Origin: Cryomorphaceae bacterium
GTDB lineage: Bacteria > Bacteroidota > Bacteroidia > Flavobacteriales_D > Parvicellaceae
Direction: 5' to 3'
DNA length: 64,000 nt
Assembly: GCA_905182525.1 (NCBI GenBank)
Contig: CAJJBV010000001.1
Span: 248,001-312,000 of the forward strand
Under the pieces are notes generated by a model, which was given only the letters and a program-made list of their open reading frames with translations, was not told the DNA's origin and searched no databases. Positions 1 to 10,536 of the stretch are shown here, one piece after another. The translations under genes and the position numbers were made by a program. The stretch's first letter is position 1; the number at the start of each line of letters is the position of its first letter.

Positions 1-427
1 CTACATCAACGGAATCTATAGGGTTGTCGTTTACGTCTAAAACATAATATCTGACATGTACATTTCCACTATTTTTAAAATAAAAAGAAGCTTTCATCAA
101 ACAAGAATCTCCAGGCTGTAATATATTTGGAGTTGGTGTTGTCCAGTCATTTCCAAAGCATGAATAACAAAGATTATTATCGCAAAATTGATCATTAAAA
201 AGTGAGTCATTTGAAGTAAGAACAACCCTTTTAATCTTAACATCTTGAACTAAAGAACTAAGATTATAACAATGCATCTTAACGTCAAAACTAGCATAAT
301 CTTTATTAATATTAATTGTTTGGCCATTATAAACTATACCAGGATCATCATCCCAAAGAATGTTTATTTGAGAAATTGCAAACAAATGAAATAAAACAAA
401 TGTCAGTGTAAAGAAAATATGCTTCAT
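1..427 (-). CDS. Secreted protein, N-terminal part (runs off the left edge)
   Basis: Reading the minus strand from an ATG at 427, an open frame of 142 codons continues past base 1. The first ~19 residues form a signal peptide (hydrophobic core FFTLTFVLFHLF, then AISQ), so the product is exported. The mature part is beta-rich, with a Cys-containing stretch (FCDNNLCYSC) and a conserved-looking segment (LQPGDSCLMKASFYF) followed by NVHVRYYVLD. This resembles the N-terminal region of many Bacteroidota T9SS cargo proteins whose sorting domain lies at the C-terminus, here outside the window. That assignment is inference; no named domain is recognised. It is divergent from the next gene, with 151 bases between them that may hold both promoters. 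Confidence 0.7.
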   Translation of the reverse strand, partial: MKHIFFTLTFVLFHLFAISQINILWDDDPGIVYNGQTININKDYASFDVKMHCYNLSSLVQDVKIKRVVLTSNDSLFNDQFCDNNLCYSCFGNDWTTPTPNILQPGDSCLMKASFYFKNSGNVHVRYYVLDVNDNPIDSVDV

Positions 428-578
428 AAATTTATATTTTAATAAATATATAGCTTATTGAATAATATCAACAATTATTAATTAAATTTTAATATAATTT
501 ATCTAACTTTATGATCTAATAATCATCGATAACTTTACGTTGAATTTAACTTCTATAAAATTAAAATAATTTGAACTT

Positions 579-2195
579 ATGAAAAATAATTTACTAACCC
601 TTTTTATTGCATTTAGCTTATTAAGTAACGCTCAGCCAATATATTTTGAAGATTTTAACTCAGGAATCCCTTCCGGAATGACTCTAACTGATGTGGACGG
701 AATGACTCCTGCAAGCACTGTTATAACTACTACTGGTTCTTTTGCAGCTGCAACAATACTTAACGAAGATTGTGCAGGAAGTGTTTCTTGGTTTAATCCA
801 TTAGGAACTGCAGACGACTGGATGGTAACTCCAGCAATATCATTACCTAACACTTCAAATGGAATTAATTTAGAGTTTGACGCAATTGTTTTTGAATCTG
901 CTTATCCTGATGGTGTTGAAATTTATGTTTCTACTACTGGCACTAGTCCCTCTGACTTTACAGGAACAGCTTTATATAGTTCAACTCCAACAACTCCAGG
1001 CCCTATTACTACTCCTATTCCTGGCAATGGCGAAAATGATACTTGGACAACTCGTTCTATATCATTAACACCATACGTAGGTCAAACAATTTATATTGCA
1101 TTTAGAAATAATTCCAACGACATGCATGTTCTTGGAATTGATAATGTGACTGTAAGTGAATTATTAGATGATAATGCTGAATTAGTTTCTTCAGAAATTG
1201 ATGCTATAATTGCCGGAAACAGAACTGTTGATATTACAATAAAAAATATTGGAGCTACTAACATCACTTCTTTAAACATTGATTGGGACTTTAACGGAGG
1301 ACCAACAACTCCTGTTAGTGTTACTGGAATTAATTTAACAACAGGACAAACGCATATTGAAACAATAAGTTTAGGAACCCTTACGATTGGAGGTCCTTAT
1401 TCATTCAATTCTACAGTTACACTTGTTAATGGAAATACTGACCCTGATATGAATAATAATACAATTGCTACTAACTACAATATAGTTGAAATGATTCCAA
1501 ACTGGACAATGACTGATTCATACGGAAATTCTATCACATTACATGATGAATTAGTTACAAAGGAAAAGTAGTTTTACTAGATTTTTGGGCATCTTGGTGT
1601 GGCCCTTGCCGAAGAGAAAACCACTATGTATGTAAATCATACTACAAATGGGATGGATAATTTAAATGTATTTGCAATTACAATAGAACCAAGTGATAAT
1701 GCTTCTGTTGTAAACAGTTTAGGATGGGGAGGTACTTATCCTAAATTTCCATATACCAGTAATAATGATAATATATATGATCATTATGAAAACACACTTG
1801 GGCTGGGTAGTGGCGGAATTCCTTTTTTTATTATGATTTGCCCTAATAAAACTGATCCTGGAAACAGTACTATTGTCCAGTCTGATGTAGGGTTTAGTAA
1901 TGGATTATTTCCTGCAGATTATGAAACAAAATTTACAGCTTGCTTTTCTGGTGGAGCAAATAATATAGAGGAATTATCTTCTTTATTTAACACTTTTCCT
2001 AATCCAGCAAAAGATATATTAACAATTCAAGGTAGTTATATTTCTGTTGATGTATATGATGTATATGGTAAATTAGTTTTATCGGCTGAATCTGCTAAAA
2101 CTATTAATGTCTCCTCTTTATGTAATGGGATTTATATGATTGAAATCAATACTGAAAAAGGAACTGCAACTCAAAAAATTATTATTACTAAGTAA
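579..2195 (+). CDS. Secreted thioredoxin-fold protein with choice-of-anchor-J domain and T9SS sorting domain (two frameshifts)
   Basis: Signal peptide (ends at NAQ, residue ~19). Residues ~20-195 look like a MAM/choice-of-anchor J beta-sandwich ([11 protein letters not shown], then IDNVTV), followed by an Ig-like stretch. A thioredoxin-like domain carries the redox motif [12 protein letters not shown], and the C-terminus is a T9SS type A sorting domain ([13 protein letters not shown]). The WCGPC motif lies in a different frame from the sequence on either side. One missing A near 1560 and one extra A near 1617 restore a single ~539 aa protein with the continuous sequence [19 protein letters not shown]. 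The product is probably a cell-surface or secreted thiol-disulfide protein. The downstream gene is a second secreted CxxC protein. Both indels sit in A-runs and look like sequence errors. Confidence 0.8.
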
Positions 2196-2271
2196 ACTTT
2201 TATAAATTTAGCACATCAAGCTCTGGCAGTTACAATATTTACTAAAAATTACAAATCTTAAAATAATAAAA

Positions 2272-5094
2272 ATGAGAAAATTATTACTTATAGTATTTTC
2301 AATATCATTGATAAACACAAGTTTTTCACAATATACTTACACTCTAAATCAAAATACTGGAAATCCTAGTGGATTAAACTCTGATTATGAATATCCTGTT
2401 GGTGCTGGCTTAGATGCTTCCTGGACAGTAATACTAGGTCCCAGTCAAACAACACCTAGTTGGTCGTCTACAGAAACTATTCCTTTTAGTTTTAATTTTA
2501 ACGGATGTTGCTGTTAGCTCAGTATAAAGTCTCATCTACTGGAGTTCTTACTTTTTCTACAACAACTACGCCTGTTCCTGGAACTGTTAATGCTGCATTA
2601 CCTAGTACTTCAATTCCAGATGCATCAATTTTGGTTTGGGGGATTCAAGGTACTGGAACAAATGATAATATTGTAAGTAAAACATTTGGAACTCCAGGTA
2701 GTCAACAACACTGGGTTTTCTTCTCATCTTACGATGGTGGAGGAAGTTGGTCTTATTGGTCAATAGTTTTAGAAGAAAGTACTGATAATATTTATATTGT
2801 AGACCAAAGACACGCTGCTGCTGCTGCACCGCTTATCACAGCGGGTATACAAATAAATTCATCTGCTGCTTTAATGGTAACTGGGTCTCCAAGTTTGAGT
2901 AATCTAGCTTCAACTGATGCTACTGCTGCTGATAATAGATACTATGAATTTAATTTTAGTTCTGCAAGTTGTTCAAAACCTTACGGATTTCTAAGTTCTA
3001 ATATAACTACAAATTCTGTTGATTTAAGTTGGGTCGGTTCTGCAAATGCTCTTTCCTACAATATAGAATATGGAATTTCTGGATTTTCGCAAGGAAATGG
3101 AACATATTTTAATGATACTGCAAGTTCATATTCATTTACTGGATTATTACCATCTCAATTTTATGATGTATATATTCAAGCATTATGTGACTCTAGTGAT
3201 TCTAGTTTATGGGCTGGGCCTGTGTCTTTCTCTACTCTTTGTGTAGAAAATGCTCCATATTTAGAAAACTTTGACAATTCATTTCCAAATTGTTTTACTC
3301 AAAGTTCAAATGACATATTTAATTGGACATTAAATAGTGGACCAACTACATCTACAACTACAGGCCCAACTGACGATATAACTAGTCGGAGGAGATTATA
3401 TTTATATTGAAGCATCTGACCCAAGAGTTCCTAATGACAGTGCGGTAGTGTTTAGCCCATTTATAGATATAAGTTCTCTAAGTGCAGCGAAACTAACTTT
3501 CTTCTCCCATATGTATGGAGCATCTATTGGCACACTTAGAATTGATGTTTCAGACGACGGTGGAAATTCTTACACTAATATATATTCTAAATCTGGTGAC
3601 CAAGGTGATCAATGGAATTTTGAAACTGTAAGTTTAGCTGGGTTTTCAGATACATTAAGATTTAAAATAAGCGCTACTGTTGGTGATGATGGCAGTGGAA
3701 CTCAATTTTATGGAGATATTGCAATTGATAACTTTGAAGTTAGTGAAGCACTTGCAATTGATGTTGCTGGAGTTTCCTTAGCTACAAGCCCTACTCTAGC
3801 ATTAACCAATGCACCTTTTACAATTTCTGGAGAACTTAATAACAGAGGAATCAATACAGTGACTTCAATGGATATAAACTATACAATAAATGGAGGGTCA
3901 GCTGTCACAATGCCTTTAACAAACTTAAATTTCACAACAGGAAGTAATTACTCCTTTAGCCATACTTCTTCATGGAACCCATCATCATCAGGAACTTATA
4001 CTGTTGAAATATGGGCAAGCAATATAAATGGTGCAAATGATATGAATCTTTCTAATGATAGAGTTTCTAAATCTATTACAGTAGCAAGTAACTTAGCTTT
4101 AAGAAGACCAATGCTAGAATCTTTTACAAGTTCTACTTGTGGTCCTTGTGCACCAGGTAATGTAAATGTTTCAAGCGTCTTACAAGGATATCAAGACAAT
4201 CAGTACTCAATCTTAAAATATCAAGTAGATTTCCCAGGTGCAGGTGATCCTTATTATACAGCTGAAGTTGGCGATAGACGAACCTATTATAGTGTTAATT
4301 CAGTTCCAGATCTAGTTGTTGATGGGAATGAATGGCAGGATAATTCCTCTAGTCTAACAAGTCAAATAGTTGATAATTCTATTGCTAAACCTTCTTTTAT
4401 AAATCTTTCTGCAAATTACAGTGTTTGGGTGGAGGACAAAAAGTTGATTTCCAAGTTACTATTGATCCGCTTGGAAATTTTACAAATTTAACTTTATATG
4501 CAGCAATTTTTGAATACAAAACATTTAATAATACTGGAACTAATGGTGAAACCGAGTTTGAATATGTAATGAAAAAAATGGTGCCTGGTTCATCAGGATC
4601 TAATTTAAACTCTCTTCAAGATGGTGTACAAAGAGTTGAAAATTTATCCTATACATTTAATGGTGATTATATACTTCCTCCAGATGCAAATAGTCCTGTG
4701 AATCATGCAGATTAATCATACTGTTGAAGATTTTGATGAATTAGGGGTTATTGTATGGATTCAAGACGATGCCACTAAAGAAATTTTACAATCAACTACT
4801 GCTTCATTAGTTACAAGTGTTATAGAAAACAATTCTCCTGCTAGTAAACTAATGATATTTCCAAACCCAACTAGTGATTTAGCTACTTTAGCATTTGAAG
4901 GATATAAAGATTCTGATATTGAAATTAATATCGTTAATCTTCTTGGTGAAGTGGTATTTTCTAAAAAAATAAACTCCTCAGCTTACTTAGATTATTACAA
5001 TTTAGATGTTTCTTTGTTAAGTAACGGAATTTACAATGTAGTTGCAAAATCGAATGGAAAAATAACTACTAAAAAATTACAAATTTTAAAATAA
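2272..5094 (+). CDS. Omp28-like secreted protein with FN3 and MAM-like domains, T9SS cargo (frameshifted)
   Basis: ATG at 2272 begins a signal peptide ending SFSQ (residue ~20). In order, the joined frames give an N-terminal beta domain, one FN3 repeat (~3010-3240), a MAM-like domain (SPFIDISSL through GDIAIDNFEV), a CARDB-like region, an Omp28-type domain beginning ESFTSSTCGPCAPGN, and a T9SS sorting domain (IFPNPTSDLATL) ending at 5094. Full length is about 940 aa. Frameshifts lie near 2500 (probably two), 3385 (extra C), 4425 and 4705 (extra G); removing them joins clear homology on both sides. The FN3 and MAM-like modules closely resemble those of the giant protein at 55-63 kb. The Omp28 domain has a CxxC motif (TCGPC), suggesting thiol chemistry outside the cell. 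Confidence 0.78.
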
Positions 5095-5130
5095 GACTAT
5101 ATAATCTAGTTGAATTTAACCTATAATATT

Positions 5131-5168
5131 TCCCCTTTTAAATTTAATAATTGAAAGGGGATTTTTTA
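5131..5168. terminator. Bidirectional rho-independent terminator
   Basis: A nine-base stem (TCCCCTTTT at 5131 pairing with GAAAGGGGA ending 5161, one G-T pair) is followed by a T-rich tract on the plus strand and preceded by A/T-rich sequence. It sits between the ends of the Omp28-like gene (+) and the acetyltransferase (-), so it probably serves both. Confidence 0.75.
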
Positions 5169-5669
5169 ATTTTTAACCATCATTGCAACTATTTTTTTAC
5201 CAAAAGAAATTTCTTCAATTATTGAAAACTCTAACTTTTTATGAAAATCTAAAGATTGTTGGTTTATTGGTTTAGTATTTACTTCACAACATAAAGGGAT
5301 ACCTAAATTTTTAGATTGATTATAAAGCTCTTTATAAATCAATGATCCAAAACCTTTTCTGTGATATTTTTCAGAAATTGCAATTCTGTCTATATACATA
5401 AAATCATTATACTTTTTTTTAAAATACAAAAAGTTAGGTGATGAATATTCACTTAAACTACCCATAATAATAGCAAACCCAACAAGATTATTATTAATCT
5501 TTATTAATGCAATAAACGATGAACTATTAAATAAATTTTCTAAATGATTTAAATCTTCTAAAGACCCTAAAGCAGGTATATTAAGTTGATTTAAATTAAA
5601 AATACTTTTCTTTAATGAAAATGACAGCTCATCTTTATTGCTACTTAAAAAACTTAAAGTGTGATTCAT
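5166..5669 (-). CDS. GNAT-family N-acetyltransferase
   Basis: 167 aa cytoplasmic protein, the usual size for a single GNAT domain. The central segment YIDRIAISEKYHRKGFGSL is the acetyl-CoA binding motif A (R/Q-x-x-G-x-G/A type, here RKGFGS around residues 110-117). It is followed by the typical beta5-alpha4 region (CCEVN and SLDFHKKLEF). It transfers an acetyl group from acetyl-CoA to an amine, but the substrate cannot be told from sequence. The gene is monocistronic, convergent with the upstream T9SS gene across a shared terminator. Family call is firm; function is open. Confidence 0.88.
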   Translation of the reverse strand: MNHTLSFLSSNKDELSFSLKKSIFNLNQLNIPALGSLEDLNHLENLFNSSSFIALIKINNNLVGFAIIMGSLSEYSSPNFLYFKKKYNDFMYIDRIAISEKYHRKGFGSLIYKELYNQSKNLGIPLCCEVNTKPINQQSLDFHKKLEFSIIEEISFGKKIVAMMVKN

Positions 5670-5829
5670 TTATAAATTATCATATAATAAAAAAGCAAAT
5701 TAATATTAAATATAATATCTAAAATCAATAAATAGAATTCTATATGCTATAATTTAAATATAGATTAACAAATGGTAAGTTAAATTTAATTAATTATTGT
5801 AAAATTGCAAAAAATTAAAATAAATAAAA

Positions 5830-6355
5830 ATGAAAAAAATATTATTCATCGCAGTTCTAGCTATTACAGCTATTTCTTGCGATAAAGACAAAGATGACAA
5901 CAATACAAATAGTATTGAAGGTAGATGGACAATCAATGAGCAAGTAGAAACTTTTAGTCAGATTGGTAGTTTCAATATCAGGTACTAATATTCCTGGATT
6001 AGACACTACTATTGTTTATGACTCAACTAGTACTGTAATAACACCTGTTGATTCACTTGATGGATCTGGAATTGAATTTCTTTCGAATGGAAACGCTATA
6101 TTTTTTGATGAAGATGGTAATGATGATACAACTACCTACACTTTTTCAAATAATGTTTTAGAATTAGTTATTCCTGAAGGTTCTGATAATGGTACAGATA
6201 CAACATATATTATTCCTGTATCAAATCTAACATCAAACTCTGCAGATTTATTATTTTATGATTTTTCTGAAACAATATATGAAGTTGACTCTTCATTTGG
6301 AATTCGTAATTGATTTTACAATAAGCACTTCTTTGACATGAGAGTTATAAAATAA
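5830..6355 (+). CDS. Lipocalin-like lipoprotein, copy A of a tandem pair (frameshifted)
   Basis: ATG at 5830 gives a lipoprotein signal peptide ending AITAISC (lipid Cys at residue 17), then an acidic stretch (DKDKDDNN) and a beta-rich domain beginning EGRWTINEQV, as in lipocalin-like Bacteroidota lipoproteins. The frame breaks near 5965 and again near 6306 and 6342. Aligning with its neighbour (6434-6955) restores one ~173 aa protein ending in IK. The two share near-identical stretches such as IIPVSNLTSNSADLL and LELVIPE, so they arose by tandem duplication. Function is unknown; attachment to the cell envelope is inferred from the lipobox. The breaks could be sequence errors or decay of one copy. 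Confidence 0.72.
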
Positions 6356-6378
6356 ATTATAAATAATTAATCTATTTT

Positions 6379-6403
6379 AAGGGGCCAATTGGCCCCTTTT
6401 TTA
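6379..6403 (+). terminator. Rho-independent terminator
   Basis: Perfect 8-bp stem AAGGGGCC / GGCCCCTT with an AATT loop, followed by TTTTATT. It separates lipoprotein copy A from copy B, so the pair is probably transcribed separately. Confidence 0.8.
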
Positions 6404-6433
6404 TTACATAATAATAATTCCTTATATTTAAAT

Positions 6434-6955
6434 ATGAAAAAGTTATTATTCATCGCGTTATTTATTATTGCTACTATTTCATGTGATAAAGATGATGACA
6501 ATAATACTAGTATTGTAGGAAAATGGACAGTAGCTGAGCAAGTAGACTTTTTTAGTACAGTTGGTTCGGTATTTGTCCCTGGGTTTCCTCCATTTACTAA
6601 TGATACAACAATTCTTTATGACACTAGTAGTACTGAGGTTCAAACTACTGCCGATCTTGATAGTCTGGAAATTGAGTTTTTAACTGATGGATCAACTGCT
6701 ATACTTTTTGATAAATTTGGTAGTGTAACTTCTAGTTATTCTTACTCAAATAATATCTTAGAATTAGTTATTCCAGAAAGTGCTGATAATGGATCAGATT
6801 CAACATTTATTATTCCAGTATCAAATCTAACATCAAACTCTGCTGATTTATTACTTTATAATTTATCTGAAAGAGAAATTGAGACTGACTCTTCTACTGG
6901 AATTATTTCTGATTTTACAACAACAATTACTGTTACCTGGAAACTTATAAAATAA
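6434..6955 (+). CDS. Lipocalin-like lipoprotein, copy B of a tandem pair
   Basis: Intact 173 aa lipoprotein. The ATG at 6434 is preferred over an upstream in-frame ATG at 6389 because it puts the signal peptide (MKKLLFIALFIIATISC, lipid Cys at residue 17) at the N-terminus. An acidic linker (DKDDDNN) follows, then GKWTVAEQVDFF and a beta-rich domain ending TVTWKLIK. It is the intact paralogue of the gene just upstream and is most similar to it in the last third. The layout (short lipoprotein, GKW near the start, W near the end) fits lipocalin-like families, but no ligand can be assigned. Confidence 0.85.
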   Translation: MKKLLFIALFIIATISCDKDDDNNTSIVGKWTVAEQVDFFSTVGSVFVPGFPPFTNDTTILYDTSSTEVQTTADLDSLEIEFLTDGSTAILFDKFGSVTSSYSYSNNILELVIPESADNGSDSTFIIPVSNLTSNSADLLLYNLSEREIETDSSTGIISDFTTTITVTWKLIK

Positions 6956-7024
6956 TTTTTATTGTGACTTTTAAAAAGAGGCTAATTAGCACATTTTATA
7001 TCTAATAAATTAAATTATTGTTGA

Positions 7025-9359
7025 TTAATTAACATTAAAAGGAATTGAAGTTAGTTCTTTAGAATTTGGGCCAATACTTATCATGAAATCTCCATTCTCA
7101 AGAGAAGATTCATTGTTAATATTAAAAAAAGATAGGTCCTTAACTGGTATCTTAAATTTTATTTTCTTAAAAGATCCTGATTCAATAAAAGTTTTTTCAA
7201 ATGCTCTTAATCTTTTATTATCAGGAGTAATGGAAGCGTACATATCTGTTGTATATAATTGAACAGTCTCAAACCCACTCATAGCTCCTTTATTATAAAC
7301 ATCTACAGAAACTTTGATTGTATCATTTATTGCTAATGAATCATTTTCTAAAACAAAGTCTTTATACTCGTATTTAGTATAGCTTAAACCGTACCCAAAC
7401 TCGTATAAGTTATTAAGCTTGCCTACGTAATTATAAGCACCCTGTGAATTGTTTTGAACCTCAGATGGCTTGTAGTAGTAAGTAGATAATGAATTTGGAA
7501 ATGCAGGATAAGTATATGGCAATTTACCAGAAGGGTTAACTTTTCCAGAAACAATATCAGCTAGAGCGTCTCCACCAAAGTTACCAGGCAAGTAAATATT
7601 TAAAATTGCAGACATAAAAGGTTCAATTTCAGAAATAAGCCTTGGTCTTCCAATATTTAAAACCAAAATTATTGGTTTTCCTGTTTTAGACAATTCATTA
7701 GCTAATTTTAATTGAAGCTTATGAAGGTTTAAATCGTTTAAATCTCCAGGTTTTTCTGTGTAAGAATTCTCCCCTAAACACAGTAAAATATAATCGTGAT
7801 CTTTTGCTGCCTTTACTACCTCCCCTATATTATCTTGAGTCATATCGTAAAAAGATGCATTTTCTTTATAAGAAACACCTGATATAAAGGTGACATTATC
7901 TTCTCCATAAACATTAGAAAATGATTCAAATATAGTATTATGACTTTCTGCAAACTTATCTGTAAATTTACCTTGCCAATTATAAGTCCAAGCACCATTC
8001 AAGGTTCTCATACTATTTCCATTAGGTCCAGCAACAAGTATTTTAGCGCCCTTTTTAATGGGTAAAATAGAGTTGTTGTTTTTTAATAATGTAATAGATT
8101 CACAAGCCGATTGATAGGCTAATTTTTTAGAATTATTTGATGCAAAATTCCCATAATTTCTATAATCTGTAACTGGATTCTTAAATAAATCTAATTCAAA
8201 TTTCAATCTTAATATTTTACTAACAGCATCGTCAATTCTTGATATTTTCACTTCACCTTCTTCAACAAGTTCCATTAGTAAATTAATAAATTCTTCATAC
8301 TCATATGGAACCATAGACATATCAATTCCTGCATTAATTGCCATTTTTATCGCTTCTTTTCTATTTATGGCAACTTTGTCTCTATCACAAAGTTTATTAA
8401 TATCTTCCCAATCGGTTAAAATAACTCCTTGAAAGCCTAATTTATTCCTAAGTATTTCTGTTAGTATTTTATAACTGGAATGCACAGGAATACCATTTAT
8501 AAGTCCAGAGTTTATCATAACAGTTTTAGCTCCAGCATCAATAGCTGCTTTAAAAGACTTTATATGGTATTCAAAAAGCACATTATCTGGAATATAAGCA
8601 GGAGTTCTATCTTTTCCGCTAATAGTTGCTTGATATCCTGTGAAATGCTTCATACAGGCAGCTACTTTACTATTACCAACTATATTTTCTTCGCCTTGGT
8701 ATCCTCTTTATCATTGCTTTTCCAAACTCAGTTACTAAGAATGGATCTTCCCCAAAAGTTTCAAATTGTCTAGGAAATCTAGGGTCAACTCCTAAATCTA
8801 AAACAGGAGAAAAATTCCAAGGTATTCCACAAGCTCTTGTTTCATAAGCACAAACTGTAGCCATATTATAAGCATGAACAGGATTCCAAGTTGCAGCTGT
8901 AGAAATTTGTTGAGGAAACATCGTTGCTCCATCAGTGTAAGTAGCACCATGAATAGCATCAATCCCATAGATTACAGGGACTTTAATATTTGTGCTATCT
9001 AAAGCGAATTTTTGGATATCTGAAATATTTTCAAACCAAGTTTTAGGTGTTTGAGCAAGATTGTTAACAGTGTTTAAAACTGAACCTACACCGTAGTCAA
9101 CTATCGCTTTTTTAGCTTTTTCATAGTCGATTTCCATTGTATCATTAGAAGCCCATTTATTGGGACCTTTAGCAATAACTGTTAAATTAATCTGAGTCAT
9201 TTGCCCAATTTTTTCTTTTAAAGTCATCAATGAAAGAATGGAATCTACTTTTTTAGAAATTGGATCTAAAACTTCAACAGTAGAATTATTATTTTGCTTA
9301 CAAGATGGAAAGAAAGATATAGCAACTAGAAATGAAATTATTATTTTATTATTCGTCAT
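7025..9359 (-). CDS. GH3 beta-glucosidase, lipoprotein (one frameshift)
   Basis: About 777 aa, normal for BglX-type GH3 enzymes. Lipobox FFPSC (lipid Cys20) anchors it, probably at the outer membrane or periplasm. The N-terminal TIM barrel holds PVIYGIDAIHGA and RFPRQFETFGEDP, both GH3 signatures. The nucleophile is the Asp of GVILTDWED (around residue 316). The (alpha/beta)6 domain carries GENSYTE (around residues 530-535), a candidate acid/base region, and a fibronectin-like C-terminal domain follows. One extra A near 8708 splits the frame; without it the text reads AMIRGYQGEEN. It is the last gene of the SusCD locus, 6 bases after the GH16 gene. It removes terminal glucose from beta-glucan oligosaccharides; laminarin as substrate is inferred from its neighbours. 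Confidence 0.9.
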
Positions 9360-9365
9360 ATTTTT

Positions 9366-10526
9366 TTATTGGAAAACTCTTACATAATCAACCACCATTT
9401 GTTGTGGAAATACAGTTGATGAATTTGGATTTCCAGGCCAATTACCACCAACAGCGACGTTAAAAATAAAAAAGAAATTGTTATGAAATGCACTTAAGTT
9501 AGTAATATCTATTACTTTATATTGAATATCATCTCTTAGCCAAATTATAGATGAAGAATCCCATAGTATTGAAAAAACATGAAACTCATCGTTAAATTTA
9601 CCCGTTGAAAGTGAGTAGAACCGTTAGATGTAGCATAACCATTATTATCCCAATGTAAGGTATCCGTGAACTGTTCTATCATTATAACCACTCCCCCCAA
9701 TTAATTCTACAATATCTATTTCTCCGCATCCAGGCCACTATCAGTTGTAATATTCTCTCCTAACATCCATAATGCAGGCCAAATTCCTTGACTATATGGA
9801 AGTTTTGCTCTAATATCTATTCTGCCATAAGTGAAACTTTTAATTCCCTGAGTTTTAATTCTAGAAGAAGTATAATTAGAACCTGAAAAATTCTCTTCTT
9901 TAGCAGTAATTGTTAAAAACCCATTTTCTAAAGAAGTATTTTCTGCTTTGTAAAATTGTAATTCATTGTTCCCCCAACCACAAAGATTAGGACACCCATT
10001 TCCTATTTCTTGAATCCAATTACTATTAAGTGATGTATCGTCAAATTCATCATTCCAAACTAATGTGTAATTTGGATATGATAATGGAGTAATGTAACCA
10101 GCATTTGATATTGTAGTATCTGTATTTTCAGGAACGTATATAAGAATAAGTTTCTTCTATGTATACATTAGCAGTAAGATGAGCCCTAATAGCAATTTTA
10201 TGCTGTCCAAAATCAGAATAAGTATGTGACGCGGTATTTAAAGATGAAAACTGAACATTAGATGAATCTAAGAGTTCATAAAAGACAAAGGAATATCCGT
10301 TTGCACCTATTGAAGTTGCTACAACATCCACTTTTTTGGTTCCCGAATCAACTGTAACAGTATAATTTAAGTTTGTAGGTAAAGTAAAATTATAACAAGT
10401 ACCATTGTCTTTTTTAGCATCAGGATCATAATTTGTAGCATTAGGATCGGTGCAACCTTTTTTGCAGTTAACTAAAAAAAAAGTAATTATTACAATCAAT
10501 AAAAATGGATTAAACCTTAAGTTCAT
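9366..10526 (-). CDS. GH16 endo-beta-glucanase (laminarinase-type) lipoprotein with PKD-like domain (several frameshifts)
   Basis: ATG at 10526 gives a lipoprotein signal (FFLVNC, lipid Cys21), followed at once by a GCTDP...NYD...DNGTC module and a PKD/Ig-like domain. The GH16 domain then begins YTLVWNDEFDD. It contains the catalytic signature GEIDIVE (nucleophile and acid/base Glu on either side of Asp), ALWMLGENI before it, and ends GGNWPGNPN...QQMVVDYVRVFQ, as in family 16 laminarinases. At least four indels (near 10130, 9730, 9650 and 9600) break the frame. Each can be bridged by homology to one protein of about 387 aa. It cleaves internal beta-1,3- or mixed-linkage glucan at the cell surface. 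Confidence 0.85.
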
Positions 10527-10536
10527 ATTTAAAAAT

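Noticed and set aside
579-2195. True pseudogene
   Set aside because: The WCGPC motif is preserved in the displaced frame and both indels sit in A runs, which fits sequence error better.
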